Shown: positions 1-5,253 of the stretch, in pieces
Layout: every line of letters begins with the position of its first letter
Position numbering within the stretch: the stretch's first letter is position 1
Assembly (NCBI GenBank): GCA_021849435.1
Contig: JAJZSX010000195.1
Coordinates: forward strand, 1-5,253
Origin: Actinomycetes bacterium
GTDB lineage: Bacteria; Actinomycetota; Acidimicrobiia; Acidimicrobiales; RAAP-2
Reading direction: 5' to 3'
DNA: 5,253 nt
The notes under the pieces: generated by a model
The model's database searches: none
Told to the model about the DNA's origin: nothing
Seen by the model: the letters and a program-made list of their open reading frames with translations, nothing else
Made by a program: the position numbers and the translations under genes

Positions 1-428
1 ACGACGAGAGCGATCCACGTGATGACGCCGATCCAGAGTGTGGGCTCTAGTGCGCCGGAGCGACGTGCCCATTCGACGAGCTCTGATGAGGGCTCGGCGC
101 AGTGAGGCGCCATTGTCACGGCGGATGGAAACGGTACCGAGTGACCGACGTGCAGTATCGCGGAGATGATCGCGGCGATGATCGGGTAGAGAGGCGAGGT
201 GAGAACGGAGTCGACGTAGACATGGGGCGAGGAGAGCGTGGTTGGGTAGGCGCAGCTGACGTTGCCGTGCGCGAGTAGCCAGGTCGTGTACATCGAGAGA
301 TTGGCGTCGCCCAACGTCGGACCGTTGACCGCCCAGGTGATGAGAGGTACCGCTACGAGCACTACAAGGAGAAGGCAGGCGCTCGTTGTGCGCGACAGCG
401 GTCGTGCGAGCCAAGTGCCCAGTTGATC
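1..428 (-). CDS. Polytopic membrane protein, partial; 5' end apparently removed by the IS
   Basis: The minus strand is open for 142 codons from the IS border to the left edge, where the gene continues beyond the window. The translation looks like a real membrane protein: a short polar, basic start (RDQLGTWLARPLSRTT), a first hydrophobic helix (about 388-325, ACLLLVVLVAVPLITWAV), an extracytoplasmic-looking loop with GDANLSMYTTWLLAHGN, a second helix (about 201-147, SPLYPIIAAIISAILHVG), a loop with HC and acidic residues, and a third helix beginning at the left edge (TLWIGVITWIALVV). I do not recognise a named family; it resembles hypothetical multi-pass actinobacterial proteins, some of them glycosyltransferase-like. 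No ATG, GTG or TTG start precedes the first helix on this side of the IS. The frame is continuous with the DNA after the transposase stop codon, which lies in the same phase. It is probably a gene interrupted near its 5' end, hence possibly inactive. Confidence 0.6.
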
Positions 429-430
429 AC

Positions 431-449
431 GTCCCGCCGAGTGGTGTAA
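431..449. repeat. IS256-family terminal inverted repeat, left (transposase 3' side)
   Basis: GTCCCGCCGAGTGGTGTAA reads inward from the left end and is the exact reverse complement of 1792-1810. Similarity beyond this core is weak. The transposase stop codon lies 36 nt inside it. Confidence 0.85.
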
Positions 450-485
450 CTCCGATGGAGCACTTCTCGATGCGTGACCATCTTG

Positions 486-1712
486 TCATTTGACCTTGGT
501 GAGGGCAACCTTCGCCGGAGGTAGTGCGTCACTCTTCAACTGATCCATGGACTCGTGGGAAAGGTAACGACGCTCTGAGACGCTCCATTCGTCGTGCTGT
601 TCGACACAGACCGCGGTGATGAGACGCAACGCCGCGGCGTCGTTGGGGAAGATCCCGACCACGTTGGTGCGTCGCTTGATCTCGGCGTTGAGGCGTTCGA
701 GCGAGTTGGTCGACCAGATCTTCTGCCAGTGGTTCGTCGGGAAGTGGCGAAAGGCCGTGATGTCTTCGGCGGCGTCCTCGAGCATCTCGGTGACCAGTGG
801 GAACTTGCGCTTCATGGTGGCCGCCACTTCTTTCACCTGTCGTTCGACGTGCTCGGCGTCGGGCTGGGCGAAGATCGTCCTCACCATGGCGGCAACCATC
901 GATTGCTGGGTCCGTGGCACCTTCACGAGCACGTTGCGCATGAAGTGCACCCGACAGCGCTGCCAGGAGGCCCCGGGAAAGACCTTCGCGATCGCTGCCT
1001 TGAGGCCCAGATGCGAATCGCTGATCACGAGCTGGACGCCATGCAGTCCGCGTTCGCGCAGGCTCTGCAGGAACTCGGTCCAAAAGGCCGCGTCCTCCGA
1101 GTCGCCAATGGACACGCCCAGCACCTCGCGACTGGCGTCCTCGGCCACACCGGTGGCGACCACGACGGCCCGGCTGACGACCCGTCCGCCCACGCGGGCC
1201 TTGACGTAGGTGGCGTCACAGAGCAGGTAGGGAAAGGCCAGGTGAGAGAGACTGCGAGTGCGAAAGGCGTTCATTTCCTCGTCGAGCTGCGCGCAAATTC
1301 GCGAGACCTCGGACTTGGAGATCCCCGCGCCCACGCCGAGTGCCATCACGAGGTCGTCGACCTTGCGCGTCGAGACCCCGTGCACGTAAGCCTCCATCAC
1401 CACGGCGTAGAGGGCCTGGTCGATGCGTCGGCGCCGCTCGAGCACGCTCGGAAAGAACGAGCCCTTGCGCAGCTTGGGAATCTTCAGTTCCACGTCGCCA
1501 GCCTTGGTCGAGACCAGGCGCGGCCGAGATCCGTTTCGTTGGGTGGTGCGAGCCAGAGAACGCTCGTGGCGTTCGGCCTGGACGACCTCGGTCGCCTCGG
1601 CGTCGATCAACGCCTGATAGAGGAAGCTGACCATCTGGCGAACGAGGTCGCCGCTCTCGTCGCTTTGAAGTGCGCCGAGCACCTCGGACAGGTCAAAATC
1701 ATGGTGGGTCAT
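486..1712 (-). CDS. IS256-family transposase (Transposase_mut, DDE), intact
   Basis: This enzyme catalyses cut or copy transposition of the surrounding IS by binding the terminal repeats and performing DDE-type strand transfer. The protein is 408 residues from the ATG at 1712. Visible catalytic residues in that numbering are D166 (LLCDATYVKA), D232 (LVISDSHLGLKAA) and E339 (STNSLERLNAEIKRR); the D-D spacing of 66 and D-E spacing of 107 suit the family. The conserved C-x2-H motif (WQRCRVHFMRN) follows the second Asp. The basic, DNA-binding-like N-terminal part (PRLVSTKAGDVELKIPKLRKGSFFPS) is complete, and 408 residues is a normal full length. I chose ATG 1712 because AAGGA lies 8 nt upstream. 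The frame also opens at a GTG at 1745 (419 residues), but that codon has only a distant GGAG and adds an unremarkable MSIARHERNTP. Translation is probably limited by the hairpin at 1713-1761. Confidence 0.93.
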   Translation of the reverse strand: MTHHDFDLSEVLGALQSDESGDLVRQMVSFLYQALIDAEATEVVQAERHERSLARTTQRNGSRPRLVSTKAGDVELKIPKLRKGSFFPSVLERRRRIDQALYAVVMEAYVHGVSTRKVDDLVMALGVGAGISKSEVSRICAQLDEEMNAFRTRSLSHLAFPYLLCDATYVKARVGGRVVSRAVVVATGVAEDASREVLGVSIGDSEDAAFWTEFLQSLRERGLHGVQLVISDSHLGLKAAIAKVFPGASWQRCRVHFMRNVLVKVPRTQQSMVAAMVRTIFAQPDAEHVERQVKEVAATMKRKFPLVTEMLEDAAEDITAFRHFPTNHWQKIWSTNSLERLNAEIKRRTNVVGIFPNDAAALRLITAVCVEQHDEWSVSERRYLSHESMDQLKSDALPPAKVALTKVK

Positions 1713-1761
1713 CGGAGTATTCCTTTCGTGCCTTGCTATGGACACATCAAGAAATACTCCG
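1713..1761 (-). promoter_or_regulatory. Stem-loop sequestering the transposase ribosome-binding site
   Basis: In the minus-strand RNA, CGGAGUAUUUCUU (1761-1749) can pair with AAGGAAUACUCCG (1725-1713): 13 bp with one U-G wobble, of which the outer nine pairs are perfect, leaving a 23-nt loop. The 3' arm contains the whole AAGGA Shine-Dalgarno and ends at the base before the ATG. Transcripts starting upstream of about 1761 would therefore hide the site. Known insertion sequences such as IS10 and IS50 use such structures to block activation by outside transcription; applying this here is inference from the fold. Confidence 0.6.
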
Positions 1762-1791
1762 GTGGCCCGTCTTCACGACGGACCGCGGAAA

Positions 1792-1810
1792 TTACACCAC
1801 TCGGCGGGAC
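1792..1810. repeat. IS256-family terminal inverted repeat, right (transposase 5' side)
   Basis: TTACACCACTCGGCGGGAC is the exact reverse complement of 431-449. Between it and the transposase ATG are about 80 nt of leader that must hold any native promoter; I could not identify convincing -35 and -10 boxes there. Confidence 0.85.
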
Positions 1811-1868
1811 GTCAACCACGGTTGGGTTCGCTGAGTCCTTGCACATAACAATTCTCGACGACCCGTGC

Positions 1869-1893
1869 AAGAAAACTCGGCTTTCAGAGCCGA
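1869..1893 (-). terminator. Intrinsic terminator after the lipoprotein gene
   Basis: Read on the minus strand, TCGGCT - CTGAA - AGCCGA forms a 6-bp GC-rich stem with a 5-nt loop (1893-1877), followed by GTTTTCTT (1876-1869). It begins about 50 nt after the lipoprotein stop codon and has the right orientation to end that transcript. It lies about 60 bp before the IS, so the insertion is just beyond a transcription-unit boundary. The stem is short, so efficiency is uncertain. Confidence 0.6.
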
Positions 1894-1925
1894 ATTATTC
1901 AACAGTCTCCTAGAGCCGGGCGAGG

Positions 1926-1950
1926 ATCAGAGAATCAGAGAAATCAGAGA
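1926..1950. repeat. Three tandem copies of ATCAGAGA
   Basis: Copies lie at 1926-1933, 1934-1941 and 1943-1950, the last separated by one extra A. The last copy overlaps the lipoprotein stop codon (1944-1946). The repeat is short and could arise by replication slippage; the extra units lie outside the reading frame, so the protein is unaffected. Confidence 0.7.
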
Positions 1951-2585
1951 TAGGGCTGCGAGGAGTTGGCCACCGCGCACAGGCGCGTCAGCGAGGACAC
2001 CAGATCGCGGATCGGCACCCGTTGGGCTTCGCCGATCGTGGTCATGAGTGGGTTCCAACTGCCGTCGGCGGAGGTCGCCGCCGCCGCTTCGGGGGTCGCG
2101 GCGAGGAGGGTGGCCATCGCTCGAGCGGCCAATGCGCTCCTCGTGGCGGCGGAGAGACCCGGCCGTTCACTCTTGGCGTAGAGGACGAGCGCGGCGTCGA
2201 CCTTCACGCACGCCGCGCGAGCGTGGGAGACGGCTCCTCCGGTGCCGCAGGCCGAGAGTGCGAGCCCGGCGCCAGCGAGTGCGGCGAGGGCCCGTCCGGC
2301 CCTTACAGCTTGTGTTCTCTTTCCTCCTGTAGAGCACCTGGTTGATGAGTGCCGTGTTACACGGGGTATGTACCGCGGGAAGTGAATTCGCGTTGCTTCG
2401 GCGACACGAATTCTGCACCGTGAAGCACACGCGAAGAGCCGTTCGTCACCCGTACAAGCCTCGAACGAGGTAGGGCTCTGGGACGGAACCGGGTAGTGCC
2501 AGGGAATCCTGGTCATCCGGACGGTGAGCAAGTGCCGAGCTCGTTCAGTCGGCCAAGGCAAACCGGTGTGTTCGACGTAGGACAC
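1944..2585 (-). CDS. Small putative lipoprotein; start unresolved, supported coding part about 1944-2315
   Basis: The frame is open from an ATG at 2585 (213 residues), but only the part from about 2315 looks like protein. That part has a lipoprotein signal: basic RAGR, hydrophobic ALAALAGAGLALSAC, with lipobox LSAC (Cys at codon 2249-2247, residue 113 of the long form), followed by CGTGG. The mature part is about 100 residues, Ala-rich and probably helical, with paired-looking cysteines in RAACVKVD and TRLCAVA, ending SSQPYL. It should be exported and anchored to the membrane; no function is recognised. A perfect AGGAGG (2328-2323) precedes it, but the codon 7 nt downstream is ACA (2315-2313), and no ATG, GTG or TTG lies in frame between there and the lipobox. 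The only in-frame standard starts (2585, ATG 2516 and TTGs) would add a Cys- and Arg-rich segment resembling translated non-coding DNA. It is either a start-loss allele, a sequence error, or uses an unusual start. Confidence 0.55.
   Translation of the reverse strand: MSYVEHTGLPWPTERARHLLTVRMTRIPWHYPVPSQSPTSFEACTGDERLFACASRCRIRVAEATRIHFPRYIPRVTRHSSTRCSTGGKRTQAVRAGRALAALAGAGLALSACGTGGAVSHARAACVKVDAALVLYAKSERPGLSAATRSALAARAMATLLAATPEAAAATSADGSWNPLMTTIGEAQRVPIRDLVSSLTRLCAVANSSQPYL
2323..2328 (-). promoter_or_regulatory. Consensus Shine-Dalgarno AGGAGG without a start codon at normal distance
   Basis: The minus strand reads AGGAGG, then seven bases (AAAGAGA), then ACA CAA GCT GTA AGG, in frame with the lipoprotein signal peptide. 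ACA sits where a start codon would be expected; GTA, three codons later, is one base from GTG but 16 nt from the site. The strength of this motif argues that translation begins here rather than at 2585. Confidence 0.6.
2352..2364. promoter_or_regulatory. 13-bp perfect palindrome, candidate operator
   Basis: CCGTGT-T-ACACGG is a perfect inverted repeat with 6-bp arms around one base, about 25 bp upstream of the lipoprotein Shine-Dalgarno. If TACATA at 2372-2367 is a -10 box, the palindrome would cover the transcription start, a usual place for a repressor site. No regulator gene is in view, so its role is inference. Confidence 0.3.
2384..2413. repeat. 30-nt near-perfect inverted repeat with tetraloop
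   Basis: Arms of 13 nt (2384-2396 and 2401-2413) enclose a 4-nt loop. On the plus strand the loop is C(UUCG)G, the unusually stable tetraloop, with one C-A mismatch and one U-G wobble in the stem. On the minus-strand transcript the loop is CGAA, again with 12 of 13 positions paired. GAATTCG occurs at the base of both arms. No T-run follows on either strand, so it is not a typical intrinsic terminator. Confidence 0.6.
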
Positions 2586-2587
2586 AC
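2566..2587 (-). terminator. Weak hairpin after the unknown-protein gene, possible terminator or attenuator
   Basis: GTGTGT and ACACAC arms (6 bp, 10-nt loop) begin 4 nt after the stop codon of the 185-residue gene on the minus strand. The sequence that follows, CGGTTTGCC, has only three consecutive Ts, so intrinsic termination would be weak. Confidence 0.25.
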
Positions 2588-2591
2588 GCTG

Positions 2592-3149
2592 TTAGCCGAG
2601 CCACGAGTCGGCGGCCTGCAACAAGAAGTCGCTCACGCTGCGCCCGTGTTCGAAGACGTCACAGAGCGGGTCCTCGCCCTTGGCCACCTGGCTGAGAGAG
2701 ATCGCTCGCCGGGCCACGATGGCGATGCGTCGCTCACTGGCCTCGGTCGGCGAGGCGAAAGTGTCGGTCGCTGTCACCTCGAGGGGCATCTGCATGCCGC
2801 CAATCGGCGCCAGATCGATCGCGAGGCGGAGGAGATCGGGTCCGTGGGGCAGCGGCGGCAGGCTCCAGGTCAGCACCAGGGGGAAGTGGAACTCGTCGGG
2901 CGGGTCGACATCATCGGGCAGGCCCATGACGGCGTCTTCGAAAGCTAGGAGGGTGCGCGGGTCGACGTCGAGTTCGATGTGCAGGTCGATGGGACCGCCG
3001 CAGCCGTCCTCGGGGTGCAGGTCGACCTCCCAGGCCTGGCGCAGTGAATAGGTCTCCACGAAGTGGCGTTCGTCATGGACGTGGAATCCGTGAGATACGG
3101 CGTGATCCTTCAAATCGGCGATGAAGCCGGCGACGTCAATGGCTGCCAC
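2592..3149 (-). CDS. Conserved-looking protein of unknown function, 185 aa
   Basis: A soluble protein with no signal peptide or membrane helix, so probably cytoplasmic. It starts with an amphipathic segment (IDVAGFIADLKDHAVSHGF), then a His- and acidic-rich part (VHDERHFVETY, EVDLHPEDGCGGPIDLHIELDVD), a Pro-rich middle (VLTWSLPPLPHGPDLLRLAIDL, with GGMQMPLEV following) and a helical C-terminus ending DFLLQAADSWLG. I recall similar hypothetical proteins in actinobacteria but no assigned function, and I see no catalytic motif. The start is GTG at 3149; the site upstream (CCTGAAG) is poor, but the next in-frame ATG comes only at residue 75, inside the apparent domain. The 40-nt gap from the GH3 gene, with no terminator between, suggests co-transcription, although nothing ties it to sugar metabolism. 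Confidence 0.8.
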   Translation of the reverse strand: MAAIDVAGFIADLKDHAVSHGFHVHDERHFVETYSLRQAWEVDLHPEDGCGGPIDLHIELDVDPRTLLAFEDAVMGLPDDVDPPDEFHFPLVLTWSLPPLPHGPDLLRLAIDLAPIGGMQMPLEVTATDTFASPTEASERRIAIVARRAISLSQVAKGEDPLCDVFEHGRSVSDFLLQAADSWLG

Positions 3150-3189
3150 AAACTTCAGGTTAGTGCGCGGGTGCTCCGTGTTCGATGCG

Positions 3190-5253
3190 TTAGGGACGCG
3201 CCACGCTCAGGTGATAGGCCAGGTCGGCGGAGCTGGTGCCGACGTCGATGCGGTACGTTCCCGGCACCGTGACGAAGTGGCCGGATCGAAAGACCGTAAA
3301 CGCGTTGGGCGCGAGGCTGAGAACCACGCGGCGGGTCTGGCCCGGGGCCAGTGTCACGCGCGCGAAGGCCCGCAACTGCTCGGGCGGTTCGCCCAGTGAA
3401 GCGGGGTAGTGGACGTAGGCCTGGACGACCTCGACGCCACTGCGCTGGCCCGTGTTGGTCACGGGGACGACGACGTGCTGTGTCGCGGTGCCGGCTACGC
3501 GCGGCGCGCCGAGGTGGAAGGTCGTATACGCGAGCCCGTAGCCAAAGGGGAAGAGGGGGCTCACGCCGCGGGATTGATACCAGCGGTAGCCGAGCGTTGA
3601 GAGTGATCCCAGTGACACGGTGCCGTCGATCCCGGGGAAGAGTCGGGCGGTTGCGTCGGGTACCGCGCCCGACGAGGCGGGGAAGGTGAGCGGCAGGCGA
3701 CCAGAGGGATCGACCGCGCCGGTGAGGATCGGCGTGATCGCGTTGCCGTCGACCTGACCGGGGTACCACGCCTCGAGAACGGCCGCCACCTGGTGCAGCC
3801 ACGGCATCAGCACTGCTCCCCCGGTGTTGAGGACGACCACGGTTCGCGGATTAACCTTGGCGACTGCGCTGATTAGCGCGTTGGCGTCGCCGCTCAGGTT
3901 CAGGCTGACGCGGTCGTAGCCCTCGCTCGTCTGATCACCGACGAAGATGACGGCGACGTGCGCCTTCTTGGCCATCGCGACCGCCGCGTTGATCCTCGGC
4001 GTGACGTCCACGATGCCGATGTGGGGTTTGCGGTGATCTCGCACCTGGAACCACTTGGCCGAGAAGGTGTAGTAGTGGCCACGGGTTAAAGAGACCGCGG
4101 TCGATGACTGCGACGGGGCGTGAAGACCCCGGTCGGCGATGAGGACGTGGCCGTTGACATAGATCCACGTGTCGCCTACGCCCTGGAGGGCGAACTCGTA
4201 GACGCCGCTCTTGTGCGCGCGCACCCTGATGCTCCACGTCGTCCACCCCTCACTCGTGCCGGGTGTGGTCGCGGTCGCGATCGCGGGCGTGACGTTCGGA
4301 CTCCGCTCCACCGAGATGTCGCCCTTGCCCGGTTCGCCGCCGCGCTTTATCGGCCGGGCGAGGTGCAGCGGCGTGCCCTTGATCACATCGACGTCGCTCA
4401 GCTGATCGAGCTCGAAACTCGCGAGTCCGCCTGGCGAATACAGGATCTTCGTGTGCGGGAGGCTCTGTCGCAGCGCCGCGAGGGGCGTGACGACGTAGGA
4501 GGAGCGCACTTCGGCACTGCCGAGACCGTTAACCACGGGATCGAGAGCGGCGCTGGTTCCCAGCACCGCGATTGAGGCGGGGCGCGTTCCCAGAGGCAGC
4601 ACTCCGTTGTTCTTCAGCAGCACCACACCCGCCTGGGCGGCGCGCGTAGCCACGGCGACGTGGGCGGGCGAGGTGGCGATCGCGCCGAGGTTGATCTGGG
4701 GTTGGCGAGCGATTATGCCGAAGGCGAACATCTTGGTGAGCACTCGGCGCACCGCGTCATTGAGGATGGAGAGGGGGATCGCCCCGCGCCGCACCATGTC
4801 GACGAGCCCGGCTTGTGAGGCTGGCTTGACCAGGGTCATGCCGGCGCGGTAGGCCGCGGGGAAGTTGGTGATGGCTCGTAGGTCCGAGCGGACGAAACCG
4901 TTGAATCCCCAAGAGTGCAGGGTTGAGTAGAGCGTTGGATCAGAACACGTATTCACCCCATTGAGCGACCCGTAGGAACACATGAAGGACGCGACGTGGC
5001 CCTGGATCACCGCGGCGCGAAAGGGCGCGTCGTAGAGCTCGGCGAGGACGCGAGCGCTCGCGCTCTGATTCAGCCTCGCGCGCGCGGTTTCTTGGGTGTA
5101 GGCGGTGAGGTGCTTCGCGTCGGCCATGAGACCAGCGGATTGGATGCCGCGGATCGCCGACACGCCCATGACACTCGTGAGGAAGGGGTCCTCGCCGTAG
5201 GACTCAAAGATCCGACCGCTCGTGGGAACGCGCGCGACGTTAGCGGCCGAGGC
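3190..5253 (-). CDS. GH3 beta-glucosidase-type glycoside hydrolase with PA14 insert, N-terminus outside window
   Basis: GH3 enzymes of this build remove terminal beta-D-glucosyl or related residues by a retaining mechanism. The frame continues past the ATG at 5169 to the right edge, giving 687 visible residues; the missing N-terminus should be roughly 100 residues and would show any signal peptide. In visible numbering: NVARVP and RIFESYGEDP (5-23) and KH (47-48) line the substrate pocket; SFMCSYGSLNGVNTC carries the typical Cys pair; the predicted nucleophile is D124 in GFVRSDLRA, where most relatives have SDW. The (alpha/beta)6 domain starts near 195 (AGVVLLKNNGVLPL). A PA14 domain (about 297-420, with GVYEFALQGVGDTWIYVNG) is inserted in it. 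The predicted acid/base is E444 in SEGYDR; EAWYPGQ and FPFGYGLAYTTF follow. A fibronectin-III-like domain (about 595-660) ends the protein. All key residues are present, so activity is likely; exact substrate and location are not shown. Confidence 0.93.
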   Translation of the reverse strand, partial: ASAANVARVPTSGRIFESYGEDPFLTSVMGVSAIRGIQSAGLMADAKHLTAYTQETARARLNQSASARVLAELYDAPFRAAVIQGHVASFMCSYGSLNGVNTCSDPTLYSTLHSWGFNGFVRSDLRAITNFPAAYRAGMTLVKPASQAGLVDMVRRGAIPLSILNDAVRRVLTKMFAFGIIARQPQINLGAIATSPAHVAVATRAAQAGVVLLKNNGVLPLGTRPASIAVLGTSAALDPVVNGLGSAEVRSSYVVTPLAALRQSLPHTKILYSPGGLASFELDQLSDVDVIKGTPLHLARPIKRGGEPGKGDISVERSPNVTPAIATATTPGTSEGWTTWSIRVRAHKSGVYEFALQGVGDTWIYVNGHVLIADRGLHAPSQSSTAVSLTRGHYYTFSAKWFQVRDHRKPHIGIVDVTPRINAAVAMAKKAHVAVIFVGDQTSEGYDRVSLNLSGDANALISAVAKVNPRTVVVLNTGGAVLMPWLHQVAAVLEAWYPGQVDGNAITPILTGAVDPSGRLPLTFPASSGAVPDATARLFPGIDGTVSLGSLSTLGYRWYQSRGVSPLFPFGYGLAYTTFHLGAPRVAGTATQHVVVPVTNTGQRSGVEVVQAYVHYPASLGEPPEQLRAFARVTLAPGQTRRVVLSLAPNAFTVFRSGHFVTVPGTYRIDVGTSSADLAYHLSVARP

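Larger units (their letters stand above)
431..1810 (-). mobile_element. Complete IS256-family insertion sequence, 1380 bp
   Basis: The element consists of one transposase gene on the minus strand between terminal inverted repeats that match perfectly over 19 bp (431-449 and 1792-1810); two more matching bases outside each end may be chance. Its length, single-ORF layout and DDE transposase fit the IS256 family (Mutator-like transposases), which typically makes 8-9 bp target duplications. No perfect target duplication is present. The outside 9-mers on the plus strand, gttgatcac (422-430) and gtcaaccac (1811-1819), agree at 6 of 9 positions and the three differences are all transitions, which could be a decayed duplication or chance. 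The transposase is intact, so the copy may be active. It lies between a terminator and the body of a membrane-protein gene. Confidence 0.9.
2329..2591 (-). other. Structured, probably non-coding leader between the unknown-protein gene and the lipoprotein
   Basis: This 263-nt stretch is open in one minus frame, but its translation is unlike a protein. It contains several inverted repeats: GTGTGT/ACACAC (2566-2587), CCAGG-GAAT-CCTGG (2499-2512), CCTCG-AA-CGAGG (2459-2470), a 30-nt hairpin (2384-2413) and a 13-bp palindrome (2352-2364). A minus-strand TACATA (2372-2367) could be a -10 box, but no good -35 lies 17 nt upstream. I recognise no riboswitch class or tRNA here. Confidence 0.45.

Noticed and set aside
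1713..1745. GTG at 1745 as the transposase start
   Set aside because: It has only GGAG at 11 nt, whereas the ATG at 1712 has AAGGA at 8 nt and gives a normal family length. It remains possible.
1785..1818. Promoter made by IS and flank at the right junction (TTGACG plus TGTAAT/TAATTT, minus strand)
   Set aside because: Spacing is only 13-15 nt against the usual 17, and the -35 would depend on flanking bases.
594..1913. 439-codon open frame on the plus strand across the IS
   Set aside because: It is antisense to the intact transposase, is rich in His, Gly and Arg as shadows in GC-rich DNA are, and runs through the inverted repeat into flanking DNA; no family is recognisable.
2440..2590. tRNA or known riboswitch in the leader
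   Set aside because: No cloverleaf with a proper T-arm and acceptor stem can be drawn, and no conserved riboswitch core is recognisable.
2496..2948. 150-codon plus-strand open frame
   Set aside because: It is antisense to the 185-residue gene and crosses its stop into the leader; the composition is that of a shadow frame.
1..5253. CRISPR array, toxin-antitoxin pair or defence system
   Set aside because: There is no repeat-spacer pattern and no gene of such families; the IS is the only mobile component visible.

Overview
The window is a GC-rich stretch (about 60% by eye) in which every supported gene lies on the minus strand. The style of the proteins (GH3 enzyme with PA14 insert, small Ala-rich lipoprotein, unknown 185-residue protein, polytopic membrane protein) suggests a high-GC actinobacterium, perhaps of the Acidimicrobiia. 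That placement is recalled from protein style, not searched, and is weak.

Layout in transcription order, from right to left. (a) 5253-3190: the greater part of a glycoside hydrolase family 3 (GH3) beta-glucosidase-type enzyme with a PA14 insert and a C-terminal fibronectin-III-like domain; its N-terminus lies beyond the window. (b) 3149-2592: a 185-residue soluble protein of unknown function, 40 nt downstream and probably co-transcribed. (c) 2591-2329: an apparently non-coding leader rich in inverted repeats. (d) About 2315-1944: a small lipoprotein with a clear lipobox and a consensus Shine-Dalgarno but no start codon where one is expected, followed by a short tandem repeat and an intrinsic terminator (1893-1869). 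(e) 1810-431: a complete 1380-bp IS256-family insertion sequence with 19-bp perfect terminal inverted repeats and an intact DDE transposase. (f) 428-1: an open frame for a polytopic membrane protein that has lost its 5' end to the IS and runs off the left edge.

The most interesting signals are at the nucleotide level. A 13-bp stem just upstream of the transposase ATG would bury its ribosome-binding site in any transcript entering from outside, as described for some other insertion sequences. The IS ends are flanked by 9-mers identical at 6 of 9 positions, and joining them restores a plausible start for the interrupted membrane protein. The lipoprotein has AGGAGG at ideal distance from an ACA codon. 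I see no defence system, CRISPR array, tRNA or rRNA, and nothing I would call a new multi-gene system.
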